Source: Diplocarpon mali (lineage: Eukaryota > Ascomycota > Leotiomycetes > Helotiales > Drepanopezizaceae). From it: a DNA stretch of 64,000 nt. A model generated the notes under the pieces. It made no database searches and was not told where the DNA came from. It saw only the letters and a list, made by a program, of their open reading frames with translations. The translations under genes were made by a program, and so were the position numbers. Shown one piece after another: positions 1-10,077 of this stretch (its first letter is position 1; each line of letters starts with the position of its first letter). Location of the stretch: positions 118,360 to 182,359 of the forward strand of contig JAENRP010000066.1 in assembly GCA_024741835.1 (NCBI GenBank). Direction: 5' to 3'.

Positions 1-498
1 TACTTCGCCGCGGGCGGGAGGCAGACGGCCGCCGAGGCGGACTGGCTCATTGGCGAAGGCATCTTCCTGCCCTCCGTCGCCCACGCCGCGGCGCTACGCT
101 CGATGAAGGCGCCCGGCACGGCCTACGACAACCCGAAGGTCGGCAAGGACCGCCAGCCCGCTGACATGGATGGCTACGTCGACTCGGCCAACACGGACGC
201 CGGCGACTGGGGCGGCGTGCACCTCAACTCGGGGATCCCGAACCGCGCCTTCTACCTCGCCGCCACCGCCATCGGCGGCTACTCGTGGGAGAAGGCGGGC
301 AAGGTGTGGTACGCCGCGCTGGGCGACCAGAGCCTGGTGGGGATCGACACGCGCAAGGCGTTTGCGATCTTTGCGGACCTGACGGTGCAGCACGCCACGA
401 CTCTCTTCGACGCCGGGGTGGCGGAGAAGGTGAAGGAGGCGTGGACGGACGTCAAGGTTTACGAGGCGAGGCAGCCGAAGTACGAGCTGAAGCTGTGA
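1..498 (+). CDS. Thermolysin-like (M4) zinc metallopeptidase, C-terminal part
   Basis: The reading frame is open from base 1 and ends at TGA 496-498, so the 5' part lies outside the window. The 165 visible residues match the alpha-helical C-terminal domain of M4 peptidases: a GGVHLNSGIPNRAFYL block, whose His corresponds to the transition-state histidine of thermolysin (His231), then IGGYSWEKAGKVWY. The HExxH zinc site would be upstream and is not seen. M4 enzymes are secreted endopeptidases that cut before bulky hydrophobic residues and are far commoner in bacteria than in fungi. The codons are strongly G/C-ending, unlike most of the later genes. Family assignment is firm; secretion and activity are inferred. 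Confidence 0.85.
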   Translation, partial: YFAAGGRQTAAEADWLIGEGIFLPSVAHAAALRSMKAPGTAYDNPKVGKDRQPADMDGYVDSANTDAGDWGGVHLNSGIPNRAFYLAATAIGGYSWEKAGKVWYAALGDQSLVGIDTRKAFAIFADLTVQHATTLFDAGVAEKVKEAWTDVKVYEARQPKYELKL

Positions 499-3400
499 GC
501 AAACGATCGGACGAGGAGCAGCTGGGCGTGGGGAAGAGGTGTCCGGGCGTAGGTTGTCGACTCGGTAGGCGGGGGTTGGACGGGTACCCTCTGGTGTACG
601 CATGTACTTACTGCTTTGTTGACATTCGCTAATGAAACCCCTAACTCACCTTCGCCTCGCTTCTCGGGCTCCACTGATCCGCTACGCGGTAGGCTTCCCC
701 AAGTTCCCGTCTCGACGACGGCCGTCCCCAGGTGCCGCCCGCTCCCAGGCCCGCAGCCTGGTCGCGGCGCATGGCCCTGTGGTTGTCTCTCATTCCTTCC
801 CGGCTCGACCTCACCGGACGCAAAGAGGCGGGGGAAGAGGGCGCGAGATGCGTTCCGCGTCCAGCCCCTCACGGGCTCCGTCCATCTTATCTCGGAGCGC
901 TGCGTGATTTGTTCATCGCCGGGAGTAGAGTGAGGGGGGACGGGGGGCGGAAGAAACAGGGGGGAGGAGGAGGAGAAGACATCTGCCTAGAACCACCAGC
1001 CCTTGCTCCGGAAGGGGACGCGAGTATATGCATGCACACGGCCTCCTTGTCGTAAACCACCGGCACGAAGCAGCTCGGTCTCCATGGCCTCCGCGCCCCA
1101 AGCCCCGGCAGACTTCAAATTCAAATATAGATCGAAATTCAAACCACATTCTGTGCTGGCACGTGAAGACGCACCCTCCCGTGACTCAGTCGCATCCCTA
1201 TAGCGCTCCGAAGCAGCCTTGTCAGCAAAACCCGGGTGCGTTGCTTGCGACGTGGAAAGGGTCGTACACCCAGGTCTCGAACCCGGCTCCAAAAAGCTGC
1301 GCCCAATAGCGCGGGTGGCTCAGTGCGAACTGAAGGTTTGATTTTTTTTCTAGTCGTTTTAAAAAAAAAAGAAAAAAAAAAAAGACGATTCTACCCGCGG
1401 GACGAAGGTCCGATGGTGTAAAGAGAGATGTTTGGGCGGCATAACGACACCGACTCACCTTGCCCGGACAGCGCGACGGGGAGTTTGGCCTAGACGCTCG
1501 AGAAATGGACTACCCGGAGACCCCTCCGTATTTGAAGATATAGACCGCGTGGGCGTGGAGAGTCCTGCGACCAGAGATAAGATCGAGGCCGGCGCAGCGT
1601 CGTAGCCCGCCCGCCGGGTGCTGTCCTCGACAAAGCATGATTCTCAAGGATCTGCGATGGCCGGTCCCCGAGATCGAGATCCGGCCAGAGTGATGCTGTC
1701 CTTTCGGCGTGGTGAGCCACCGCTCTGTCGCAGACCTCGACGGCCTCGAGACCCAGGTTCTCGGTGAGTTCGCGAGATTTTTCGATTCAAGGGGGCGCGT
1801 GGGTCGGACCTGAGGTCGTGTGTAGAGTGCCGGTGGTAATTGTGGCGACGGCTTGACAGAACCGGTTCTCCAAACGCATTAATGGAATGGGGCATGGCGC
1901 GACTGCATATCTTTCATTCACTGCACGGGAGCTTGAACGGAGAGACCCCCGGGATCTTATATGAGGTCGTCATTGGCCTAGGATGCCATGCTGTGAAGGG
2001 GTGGACACCGTCGCTCGCTGCTTCGCTGAGCCCAGAGTGCTCTATTCCAGCCCCGTGGCCATGGGTCGTGGGTCAAGTTGACGAGGAAGCTGGGCAGCCG
2101 CGGTGTCTTGTTGCAATGGCGCTGGTGGATGGTGGAAGAAGAACCAGGTCGTGTCCTGCTAGGGATCGTTGGAAGTTTCTAAGATCCAAACACGTAAGAG
2201 ATAGCTCTTCTGTGGCAGCCTACGATGACGAGGCGACGAAATTTCGGACGGAAGAAAATCCAAGCTTCAGATACTCCTGGGGCGTTTCGAGTAGCCGATC
2301 TTAATAATGGATGCATCCCACCTAGAAGCCGCGGCCTGTACTTCAGGAGCATGCAGACACCTTGGAGCGCCTGTCGTTTCCTGCGTCTCACTCTTGGTGG
2401 CTCGACGACTGGGTGAAGAATGAGATCCTGCGAAAGGTATTCGTTGCGAGGAGGATATCCAGGGCGAATGCACGTGTGCTGCAAAGCGGTGCCCACCTGC
2501 TAGGTATGAAGGACTTGAAAAGACTCGCCAGAAGTCTACTCGTTGAAGTGCGAGATATGACGGAGTTTTCTGGCCTCGGTGGGTAAAACGCCACTCCGAA
2601 GACCACTGCTTAATGAGATGTATGATGGCTGCTCAGAAACGCCGATAGTGTAAAACATTCTGGCCACCTTGGTCGCCATCTACTGAGATCAAGTGCTGAC
2701 TCATGATCGCAAGTTGGGGCCGAAACCACTACCCAATGAGATCCACGAAAGTGAGTAATCATGCGAGCGATGGATGGATGAGGTAAAGCAAAGAGTATCA
2801 ATCAAATGTGCATTAGTTCTATATCGTCAGTTAGTTGTAGGACAAGAGAGACAGGCGAAGCTCACATCGTGCTCTCCATCCACGCAGAATGAGCCGTCGT
2901 CGAGCTTGGTCAGGGGCTTGGGAAGTCGATAGACAGAAGTACACATTCGGAGAAATTTGTCGGCTACTCTTGCGACAGACACGTGATTGAACTTGCCAAC
3001 CAGGGCAAGGATTCTCCACTGACGAAGAGCGAGAGATCAAGGTTGGGCCAGAGATGACGAACTGTGTCTCTTCTTACGTCGAGTGCCAATCATCCAGTGC
3101 CATGCTTTGGCCAAAATTTACTCTTGAGAATCGTTCTCCATATATGCACTCCACTCAGCCGGAAAAGAAAATGCTCGGTTGGCCATGATCCAAAGAGAAA
3201 TACTGCGGCTTATAGGACTCGGTATCAATGAACCGTGAATGCCAGAACCAAACTCCACACTGCGCGGAGCCGTACACCCAGAAAACCCAAACAAATCAAT
3301 CTCAAGCCAGGGGAGAGAGGGCCGAGACTGACTCGGAGACTTTGACTGCGTCTTCTACCGACACAGCAATCCAAGGGGAAGATTCACATAGTGATGGCAG

Positions 3401-4512
3401 CAAGCAGCGAGAGCGAGCCAACAGCTCTTGAGACCAGCCGAGAGGCATTGGCCCGCAGCCCGTGTTCTCATGAGGCCATGCCATCCTCCCTGGTCTTGAG
3501 ATGGCTGACACCGGCGCGTGTCGAAGCCATGAGCCATCACCTTCTCCCCAACATGCCGCCGCATCTTCTCCCCGACATGTCGCCGCACACGCATATAGGA
3601 TGAGACGTGAACAGTCTCTACGACTTGGCACGTTTGCGTTGCAATCGAGGAATCCGAGAGAGGGTACGGATGGATCCACGCCGGAAGTTCTCCATGCTTC
3701 GAGGTCCAGGGCCATCACAATATCCGAGCATTTCCACCATGCATCTACACCATATTGCCTCCAGCGAAGCGGCCCACAAACAACCGGGCTATCTCTATTC
3801 CCAGAATGCATGTCCCAGCATCGGGACTTCTCCGGCACGGGCGAAAGCCTCCCCTCGCCGCCTCTGCAATTGCCAGGCTGGAATCCTGAACAGCTCTGCC
3901 TCGACTTGCTTCGGGGACGCTCCGTTGTAAGAGAGAACAGGATGCTGCCTGGGGATTCACCTCTCCGTCAAAGGCTACGGGCAAAGCGGAATGCCGGAAA
4001 GGTGAAGCGGGATTGATATCCAGACCGGAAATCCATCTACATGCTCACCTATGAAGTCTGATCGCTCGAGAGCCTCCACCTCTGATCTGTTTTTCTTCTC
4101 TTTTGTTTCAATCAAGACCAAACGCAGTACCTGCAGTACCTGCGTTGAGACTGAGGCAACGACTCCTCTCCTCGACCACGCATGAGTGGAAACCCCTCTT
4201 CTTAATCTCTGTTATGGAGGGCGATAACCACCCAGAGCATAACCGCAAGCTCGAGGCTTCGAAACACTGCTCTCAAGCTTCAATCCCACAGACTGACCCG
4301 CTAACAAGAATGCCAGGCCGTTCGCCCAAGTGGTTTCAGCTTCAAGCCTATTGCGCAGGTCTTCGACGCATATACCAACCAATTTAATATGCTTTTGCCC
4401 GCCAGGTTTTCACTCCAAGTCCCAGTCGTGGGTTTCCAAGTAGCTAGTGCGCCGGCCGATGGGATACCGATGAGGGAGTTTCCCACTCGTGCTGTCTCGG
4501 GGAGACCAAGGA

Positions 4513-4560
4513 CTCTCTACCTGTATTCCTCTCTACTTGTATTCCTCTCTACCTGTATTC
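4513..4560. repeat. Tandem repeat, 3 x 16 bp
   Basis: Three head-to-tail copies of CTCTCTACCTGTATTC occupy 4513-4528, 4529-4544 and 4545-4560. Only the middle copy differs, by one base (C to T). This is a pyrimidine-rich minisatellite with no evident function. Confidence 0.9.
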
Positions 4561-4855
4561 CCGCGATCTGGCGCTGGCCTGACTTTCCATCAACCCTCGA
4601 GGGGGGGCCGTACACTCGCACCCTGCTATGCGGAGCAAGCCAAAGAGTCGGGAGAACGGCTTTTGCGGAGGTGCTCCGTATCGCGGTTGGGGATTTCCAC
4701 CTGTCATAGGGGGTCCCTGGACACCCGCATATGCCTACCCAGCAGGTCTTACGAGTCTGAAGAAGTAAAGGAAACCCGCTAGAATGGTCCTCGAAGGTAT
4801 CTCGACCCAGCGGCAATTTTGTTTTAATTTTCTTATCTTATTACTGCCATAGTAT

Positions 4856-4925
4856 AGTGACATGGTATAGCGGTTATCTTGTACGCCATGTCAGCAACGC
4901 GGGGCGCGGGAGCACGAACCTGAAC
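4856..4925 (+). other. Possible decayed tRNA or tRNA-derived fragment
   Basis: The stretch ATGGTATAGCGGTTATCTTG resembles the D-arm and A-box of fungal tRNA-Asp, -Glu or -Gly, and is followed by CGCC...TGTCA like a tRNA-Asp anticodon arm. The expected T-arm GGTTCGA motif is missing and no acceptor stem pairs, so it is not an intact tRNA. It could be a tRNA pseudogene, the head of a short interspersed element, or chance. Confidence 0.2.
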
Positions 4926-5111
4926 ACTCTCTAATTTCGGCAGTCCGTGATCACAGCTCAGAAATCATCTCGCAACGCCTCTTAAAGGTATTGAGTCTAG
5001 TAGCTATCGGCCGGTTGGAAATATTTCTTACATGATGATTTCCTTGCGAGGAAGAGGGTTTAGCGGTACAAGAACAAGGGGTAAAAGAGACCCGGTATAC
5101 CATCGTTTGTC

Positions 5112-5210
5112 GCAGGCGAAACAAACACCACACTAGCGCGTGCCTGAGGGTTGGTTTTCAGAATGTTTGCAACGTAAGATATACTTTCATGTGGTGTTCG
5201 TTCAGCCAGC
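5112..5210 (-). mobile_element. MITE-B copy 1 (~99 bp inverted-repeat element)
   Basis: The left end reads GCAGGCGAAACAAACACCAC. The right end, reverse-complemented, reads GCTGGCTGAACGAACACCAC, giving 20 bp imperfect terminal inverted repeats. Inside, on the minus strand, is the family signature AAAGTATATCT...TTGCAAAC. There is no coding capacity, so it would be a non-autonomous DNA element. Target-site duplications are not clear. Confidence 0.7.
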
Positions 5211-5254
5211 AACGCAGCGGTTCATTTGCAGGGAAGGATGTGTAATTCCCCATC

Positions 5255-5364
5255 GCAGGCCAATTAAACACGACATGTGTGTTAACATGCGTACTGACTC
5301 CAGGAGCCGTTCATGGTAGGTTTGCAGGGCTAAATATACTTTCATGGGCTGCCTGTTGCGCCTG
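5255..5364 (-). mobile_element. MITE-B copy 2 (degraded)
   Basis: It starts with GCAGGCCAATTAAACACGAC and carries the minus-strand signature CATGAAAGTATATTTAGCCC, then TGCAAAC. Its far end (GCTGCCTGTTGCGCCTG) is poorly preserved, so that boundary is approximate. It lies 44 bp from copy 1 in the same orientation. Confidence 0.55.
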
Positions 5365-6339
5365 AAAAAAGTACTGGAAAGACAAGGAATAATATTTAGC
5401 CGCGGTACCTCTGTGCTAGGAAAAGCCTGTATATCTCGCATGGAGCGACAGGTCACAAAGGAGAGAATAATCTCCCGTGCAGATGTGCGGAGCAACAAGG
5501 TTCTGCGATCTCTTGGAGAGAATACCTTGGCCAAGCATCATTGGCTTCTCCTGCTCCTCAGCCACATGCTTTTGCCCTTTCAGCAAGAAGTCGTTTGCGC
5601 AATCAACAATGCCCTTGTACGTGTACATGCCGTGATGACAGCTTTGCAAGTGCCACAGATAACGCCGAGGACGCGGTGATGTATCTTTCGAGTTTCGATG
5701 GCAGAACTCCCTGTTGCAGCCCAGATAAGGCTTTTTACACGGCTGATTCGTCCGTCTGGCTACATCGCCTTCTTGAACATGCTTCCGGCCAAGTACAATT
5801 GCCATGGTGTCGTCGGATTTCGGACCAGCGCACAGGCATGGCCAGGACAGCATATGCTCTGGTCGGGGGGAATGTTCTGTCTGTCCCTCTCTCTTGGTAT
5901 ATCCCAGAGAGCTTTCTCTGGTTATTCGTATTTCGTATCAGTCGTCACCCCAGCCTGGTCTTTAGACTCTCCGCGTCGCGGGCTTCCCCTCCATCGGTCA
6001 AGCATACCAAGGCTCAGGTTCCCTGCAGCCGTCCCTCTTCATCACCCTTGGAGTCGGGGGTGGGTCTTCACGCAGGCCCTGCTCCTGGTAGCAGCGCAGC
6101 TTTATACAGTAAGTCTTAGCGACGCTGTGTTGTGGTGGTTTTCCCCCGCCTTCTCACTTGTTCACCTGGATATCAAGAGTCAAGAGCTTTCGCGTAGCTG
6201 ATGGGCCACAGCAGCTGTGTTGTCTCTGGATAATACTCGCGGATCCTGGCACTCGGAATCAGTCAGTAATCTACACGATATCCACAGGAGCGCGAAGGCT
6301 CATGACTTACCACAGTACCGGCTACCAGAATACTTCGTC

Positions 6340-6442
6340 GCAGGCCAAACGAACATCACATAAAAGTATATCTACCCCTGCAAACGCACGTTCAACCACC
6401 CTTGACGCCGCTGTCCGCAAGAGTGGTGTTTGTTTGGCCTGC
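6340..6442 (+). mobile_element. MITE-B copy 3 (best-preserved ends)
   Basis: The left end GCAGGCCAAACGAACATCAC and the reverse complement of the right end, GCAGGCCAAACAAACACCAC, agree at 18 of 20 positions. The internal signature AAAAGTATATCTACCCCTGC followed by AAACGCA is shared with the other copies. At 103 bp it is too short to encode protein. It lies about 270 bp upstream of the RGS-LOV start codon, so it may sit in that gene's promoter. Confidence 0.75.
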
Positions 6443-6708
6443 AACCAAGTACTGTGCAGAGCTGGTGTGGGTTGGAACAGCGAGCATACTGCTGTGCATG
6501 GTAGAAACCCACCACTCGTTGGGACCCACTTGGAGAGTACGCTCCACAGATCTCTGGGTCGAGACCCGGGGTGGATTTGTACTCGACCTCACCCATTGGT
6601 AAAGTCCGACTATTTGACTGGCGGACAGTTCCATGACGAGGTTGTGTCCCGTTCGCGGTCTTGTCCCTTTTCCCTGCTTCATCATCGCGGGCTTGTGGCC
6701 TTTCAACA

Positions 6709-8675
6709 ATGGACCCCTCGTCAGTGTCCATCGACATCGACGCCGACTCAATTGACCAAGTCATCCAGTCTGTCTACCCGCATGACCAAACTCTTTCGCA
6801 CAAACGCTCGTTGAATATGACGTCACCTATATCCTCCACCAGAGTCTCGCTCAGAGACCATCCAGGAGACCCCGAACTCCCAACGCTCCGAACTGCTGCA
6901 AACGGAGAAAGCCGCCGAGGAAGCGCTGGTGGAGATCTCGCGCATTCGAAATCTACCGGGGAGGACGAATCTGGGAATGCCAGCCGCGATGGCATTTCGA
7001 ATGGCTCTGAGGGCTCGGGCATGGCAGAGTTCTTCAGCGCGGAGGTGTTTCAGATGGTGCTCCACAATCCAACGACTGCGCATCGATTCTTGAGGTTTGC
7101 GCAGAGCCGGGCGTGCGAAGAAAATCTGGAGTTCTTGCAGAAGGTATGTGAAGTGAAGGAAGGATGACAGGGCAGCTGAGCCGGCGCGAGGGTGTCGCTT
7201 ACCTACCTCCTCACGTACTTCTCCTGCTTCGTACCGAACTGCAAAAATACTTTCCACACATTACGCTGACCACCTCGCACAGGTAGACAGGTACAATCGT
7301 CTCCTAGATGAGGTAACCCAGACTTTGAGCTCGATCCATGCCACATATACTTCACCAAACGCTCCGCGCCAAGTCGATATAAACAACTCCCATGTCAGAA
7401 ACGTATCTGCCGATGTAAAGCAGGCCACGAACTTCACACTCCCGGCCCTCGAAGGCATCTTCGCGAGGGCTCAAGGGCATGTGGAAAAGCTGCTCGCATC
7501 CGACATATATCCTCGATTTGTAAGGCATCAAATCATCACACAAGCCTCACTCGCCCTTTCGGAGCACAAAGACCGATTCCAAGGACTGGGAGACTGCTTT
7601 TGCCTGACGGATCCCACCGTCGCGGACAATCCGATCCGATTCGCTTCTGATGGGTTTGTGTCCGTGACTGGGTACTCGCGTAAGGAAATCATTCCTCGCA
7701 ATTGTCGCTTCCTGCAAGGCGATCGGACAGATCGGAGTACAGTCCGTCGGCTGCGTGCCTCGATCGATACGTGTGAGGAAAGCGTCGAGCTACTCCTCAA
7801 CTATCGGAAAAACGGTGATCCGTTCTGGAACTTGCTGTACGTGGCGCCCTTGGTCAATGAGAAAGGCGAGGTCTGTTTGTTTCTCGGGGGACAGATAAAT
7901 TGCAGCACAACCATAAAGTCTTGCAGCGACGTACTGCGCGTGTTGAGTGCCAACGACGACGAGCTGGACAGTCTCGACGAACTAGCTGCGTGCAAGGGCA
8001 AGCCACCAAGCGTGCGCAGTCGAGACGGGAAGAGAAAGGGGCTGAGACCGAAGAGCGCATTTTTCAAAAACTGGAGGAAATACAACGCCTCTGGCCTCTC
8101 CGCCGCCAACATGTTGAGCATAAGGGATGAAGCTGGGATGGAAGGGGAGCTCACCAATCGCGCAGAGAGATTGAGTTTCAAGAGTCAGATTGAGGCGTTC
8201 TACACGGCTTATTCAAAGGTCCGCTTCTCTCTGCATACATGTACTCGGATCCTTTTCTGACGTCAAATAGTATCTCATTATGACCTGGGACGCTACTGCC
8301 AATATGCTCGCCGTTCAATTCTACTCGCCAGGCGTTATTGACATGCTGGGCCTCAACCTCCCAAACGGCAGCGTCGCACATATATACAATAGAGACATCT
8401 TCAAAGTCCTCTCGGAGTTTTCAACGTCGTCGTCGTCGTCGGTAAACCGAACGTTCAAGCAGACCGTGAAAGATGCTTTGAAATTAGGCGAGGCGATCAG
8501 CGTAGAGACGGGACTTCTCACGGGCTTTGAGGAGACAAGACGGAGAGGCTTGTTTGGTGATAGGGAGGGTGGCTTGAGGAGAGTGGTGGAACGGTATATC
8601 ACGCACTGGACGCCGTTGAAAGATCAGGACGGTAGGGTGAAGTGGGTTGTTCTGACTATAGCGCCCAAGGCCTAG
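6709..8675 (+). CDS. RGS-LOV photoreceptor protein
   Basis: Exons 6709-7143, 7283-8218 and 8271-8675 give 591 residues. The second donor, GTCCGC, is weak. An in-frame ATG at 6661 exists; 6709 was chosen because the protein opens MDPSSVSIDI without the odd preceding tract. Residues ~107-233 form an RGS domain split by intron 1 (AEFFSAEVFQMVLHN ... EFLQK|VDRYNRLL). Residues ~247-365 form a LOV domain with NCRFLQG, where Cys286 is the photoadduct cysteine, then NYRKNGDPFWNLL and a Gln in GGQINCS that contacts flavin. The C-terminal ~200 residues are basic then globular, of unknown fold. Known relatives such as Botrytis BcLOV4 move to the membrane in blue light; the RGS half would accelerate G-alpha GTP hydrolysis. 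Family assignment is firm; the light role here is inferred. Confidence 0.92.
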
Positions 8676-10077
8676 AGAGAGGGTTTGAGAATGATGAGTC
8701 GTAGATACAGAAGTTTTGGGACTCTGGCCTGGTTTTGATTGGACGGGGATAGCTTGCGATGACTGTGATACCCGGACGACGATGTGCAGGAGTTCTGCTG
8801 GTTGATGTCTCTACTTGGACACATGTGTAATCTGAAATGTACATTACTATCGACTTTGACAAAAATACAGTTATAAATTGAGTAGTTGCGAGTCCGACTT
8901 TCGAGAGCTGGCAGGAGTGGGCAAGCGAAGCTACCTATGTGTGTAAAATCTGCGGAGTCCCACACAGCAGCTACCTACTAATGACCTTACGAGAACCTTT
9001 TTCATTTCTCTACTCGACATGCATTCTTAGCCTGTGCCAGGTCGAGTTTCAAGCCACGACGTATCTGACCTGAAAGGCTTCGGCCCAAGTACCCCTCAAC
9101 AGGTGACTGTGTCAAAAGAGATATTCTCACACGGCATAGCCCTCGCCAGGGAACATCAGAAAGCTTCTTGATCTTAGGAGAGCCAGGTAATAACTGAAGG
9201 AGGAGGGATGGTTGAGGTTTAGCCCCTCTCTCTCGCGGACGAGAGACCACGAGCTTCAGGCATAGGGTGGCCGTTCTTCTGGCCACAAGCACAAGCACAA
9301 GCACAGCTGGTGAATGAGAATGAGAATGAGAATGATTGTCTGTCCGAGACGTGATTAGACGTGCCGAGAATGACGGACAGGAGTCAGGAAAGAAGCCCAG
9401 ATTGTGAAACTTGTTCAGTGGGACTGTGTCTACATGGGCTATGGATATACCACAAATCGAAGGACTTTAGCTTCACTGCTTGTGAAGCAGCTCTGAGATC
9501 CAGCAGAACCTTTTTTGCAAAACGCCATGTCTATATAGTCCTCTAGGGAGACGAGGCAGTTGCTGCGGATCGTGAGAAGATTCTTGGTGTTGTAAATGGG
9601 AGCTAGTGACTGGACTGAAACTGGTTCCCGGAGCTTGTGGATTTCGCTGCTGGATCGGGAAAGGGGCCACTGCTGCGGGCATATCTTGTAGTTCTTCGAC
9701 AAGTCTTTGATAGGCTTACTTGTGTTTGATCAAAACTGGATTGTATGATCTGGAGACTCTGTGGGGAGGGGTGGCAGTCGTCTGATGATGCAGTGCGGTC
9801 AAGTAGACTAACCACTTTAGGCTAGCTATGATTCGCTCCGTCTTAAGCCTAGGCTGACGTTGCGACCCGACAGATGCCGATGATCTGCTCTGGGAGGTAA
9901 CTCTCACCTTTACTTGGACCCACCCCATCCTTGTCACGATTCAATCTCACCAACACCAGAGACTTCACACTAACGTCTTTGAAATACACCTCTCCTCGCA
10001 ACCTTTCTCCGAACTTTCCTTGACGCGTCGCACATCCAATCCAGGTCATCAGCGGGTCAATCCTAAATGTTACAAAT
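8676..10077. other. Intergenic, no gene seen
   Basis: It covers the 3' flank of the RGS-LOV gene and the 5' flank of the broken F-box-like gene. The only structure noted is a pair of adjacent microsatellites near 9284-9335. Confidence 0.6.
9284..9335. repeat. Two adjacent hexanucleotide microsatellites
   Basis: (CACAAG)3-4 at 9284-9305 is followed by (GAATGA)4 at 9312-9335. These are simple slippage repeats. Confidence 0.9.

Larger units (their letters stand above)
499..6708. other. Gene-poor 6.2 kb spacer
   Basis: No coding sequence can be supported. Open frames here (for example 3302-3838 minus, 5541-6119 plus) overlap on both strands, have no recognisable motifs and look like chance openings. 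The first ~800 bases stay GC-rich like the M4 gene. Identifiable items are A/T homopolymers at 1341-1382, a 16 bp tandem repeat, a tRNA-like fragment and three MITE-B copies, listed separately. The last part should hold the promoter and 5' UTR of the RGS-LOV gene. Confidence 0.6.

Noticed and set aside
1262..1290. Minus-strand T-arm-like hairpin (CCGGG-TTCGAGA-CCTGG) suggesting a tRNA
   Set aside because: The T-stem pairs perfectly, but no matching acceptor 5' strand, D-arm or anticodon arm is found in the next ~90 bases, and no T-run terminator follows.
3302..3838. 178-residue minus-strand frame in the 6 kb spacer
   Set aside because: Overlapped by similar-length frames on the plus strand, Trp/Cys/Arg-rich random composition, no motif or splice partner.
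5541..6201. Overlapping plus-strand frames of 192 and 167 residues
   Set aside because: Two frames open at once without family character; likely chance.
9284..9335. Possible CRISPR-like array
   Set aside because: Units are perfect hexamers without spacers; simple microsatellites in a eukaryotic genome.
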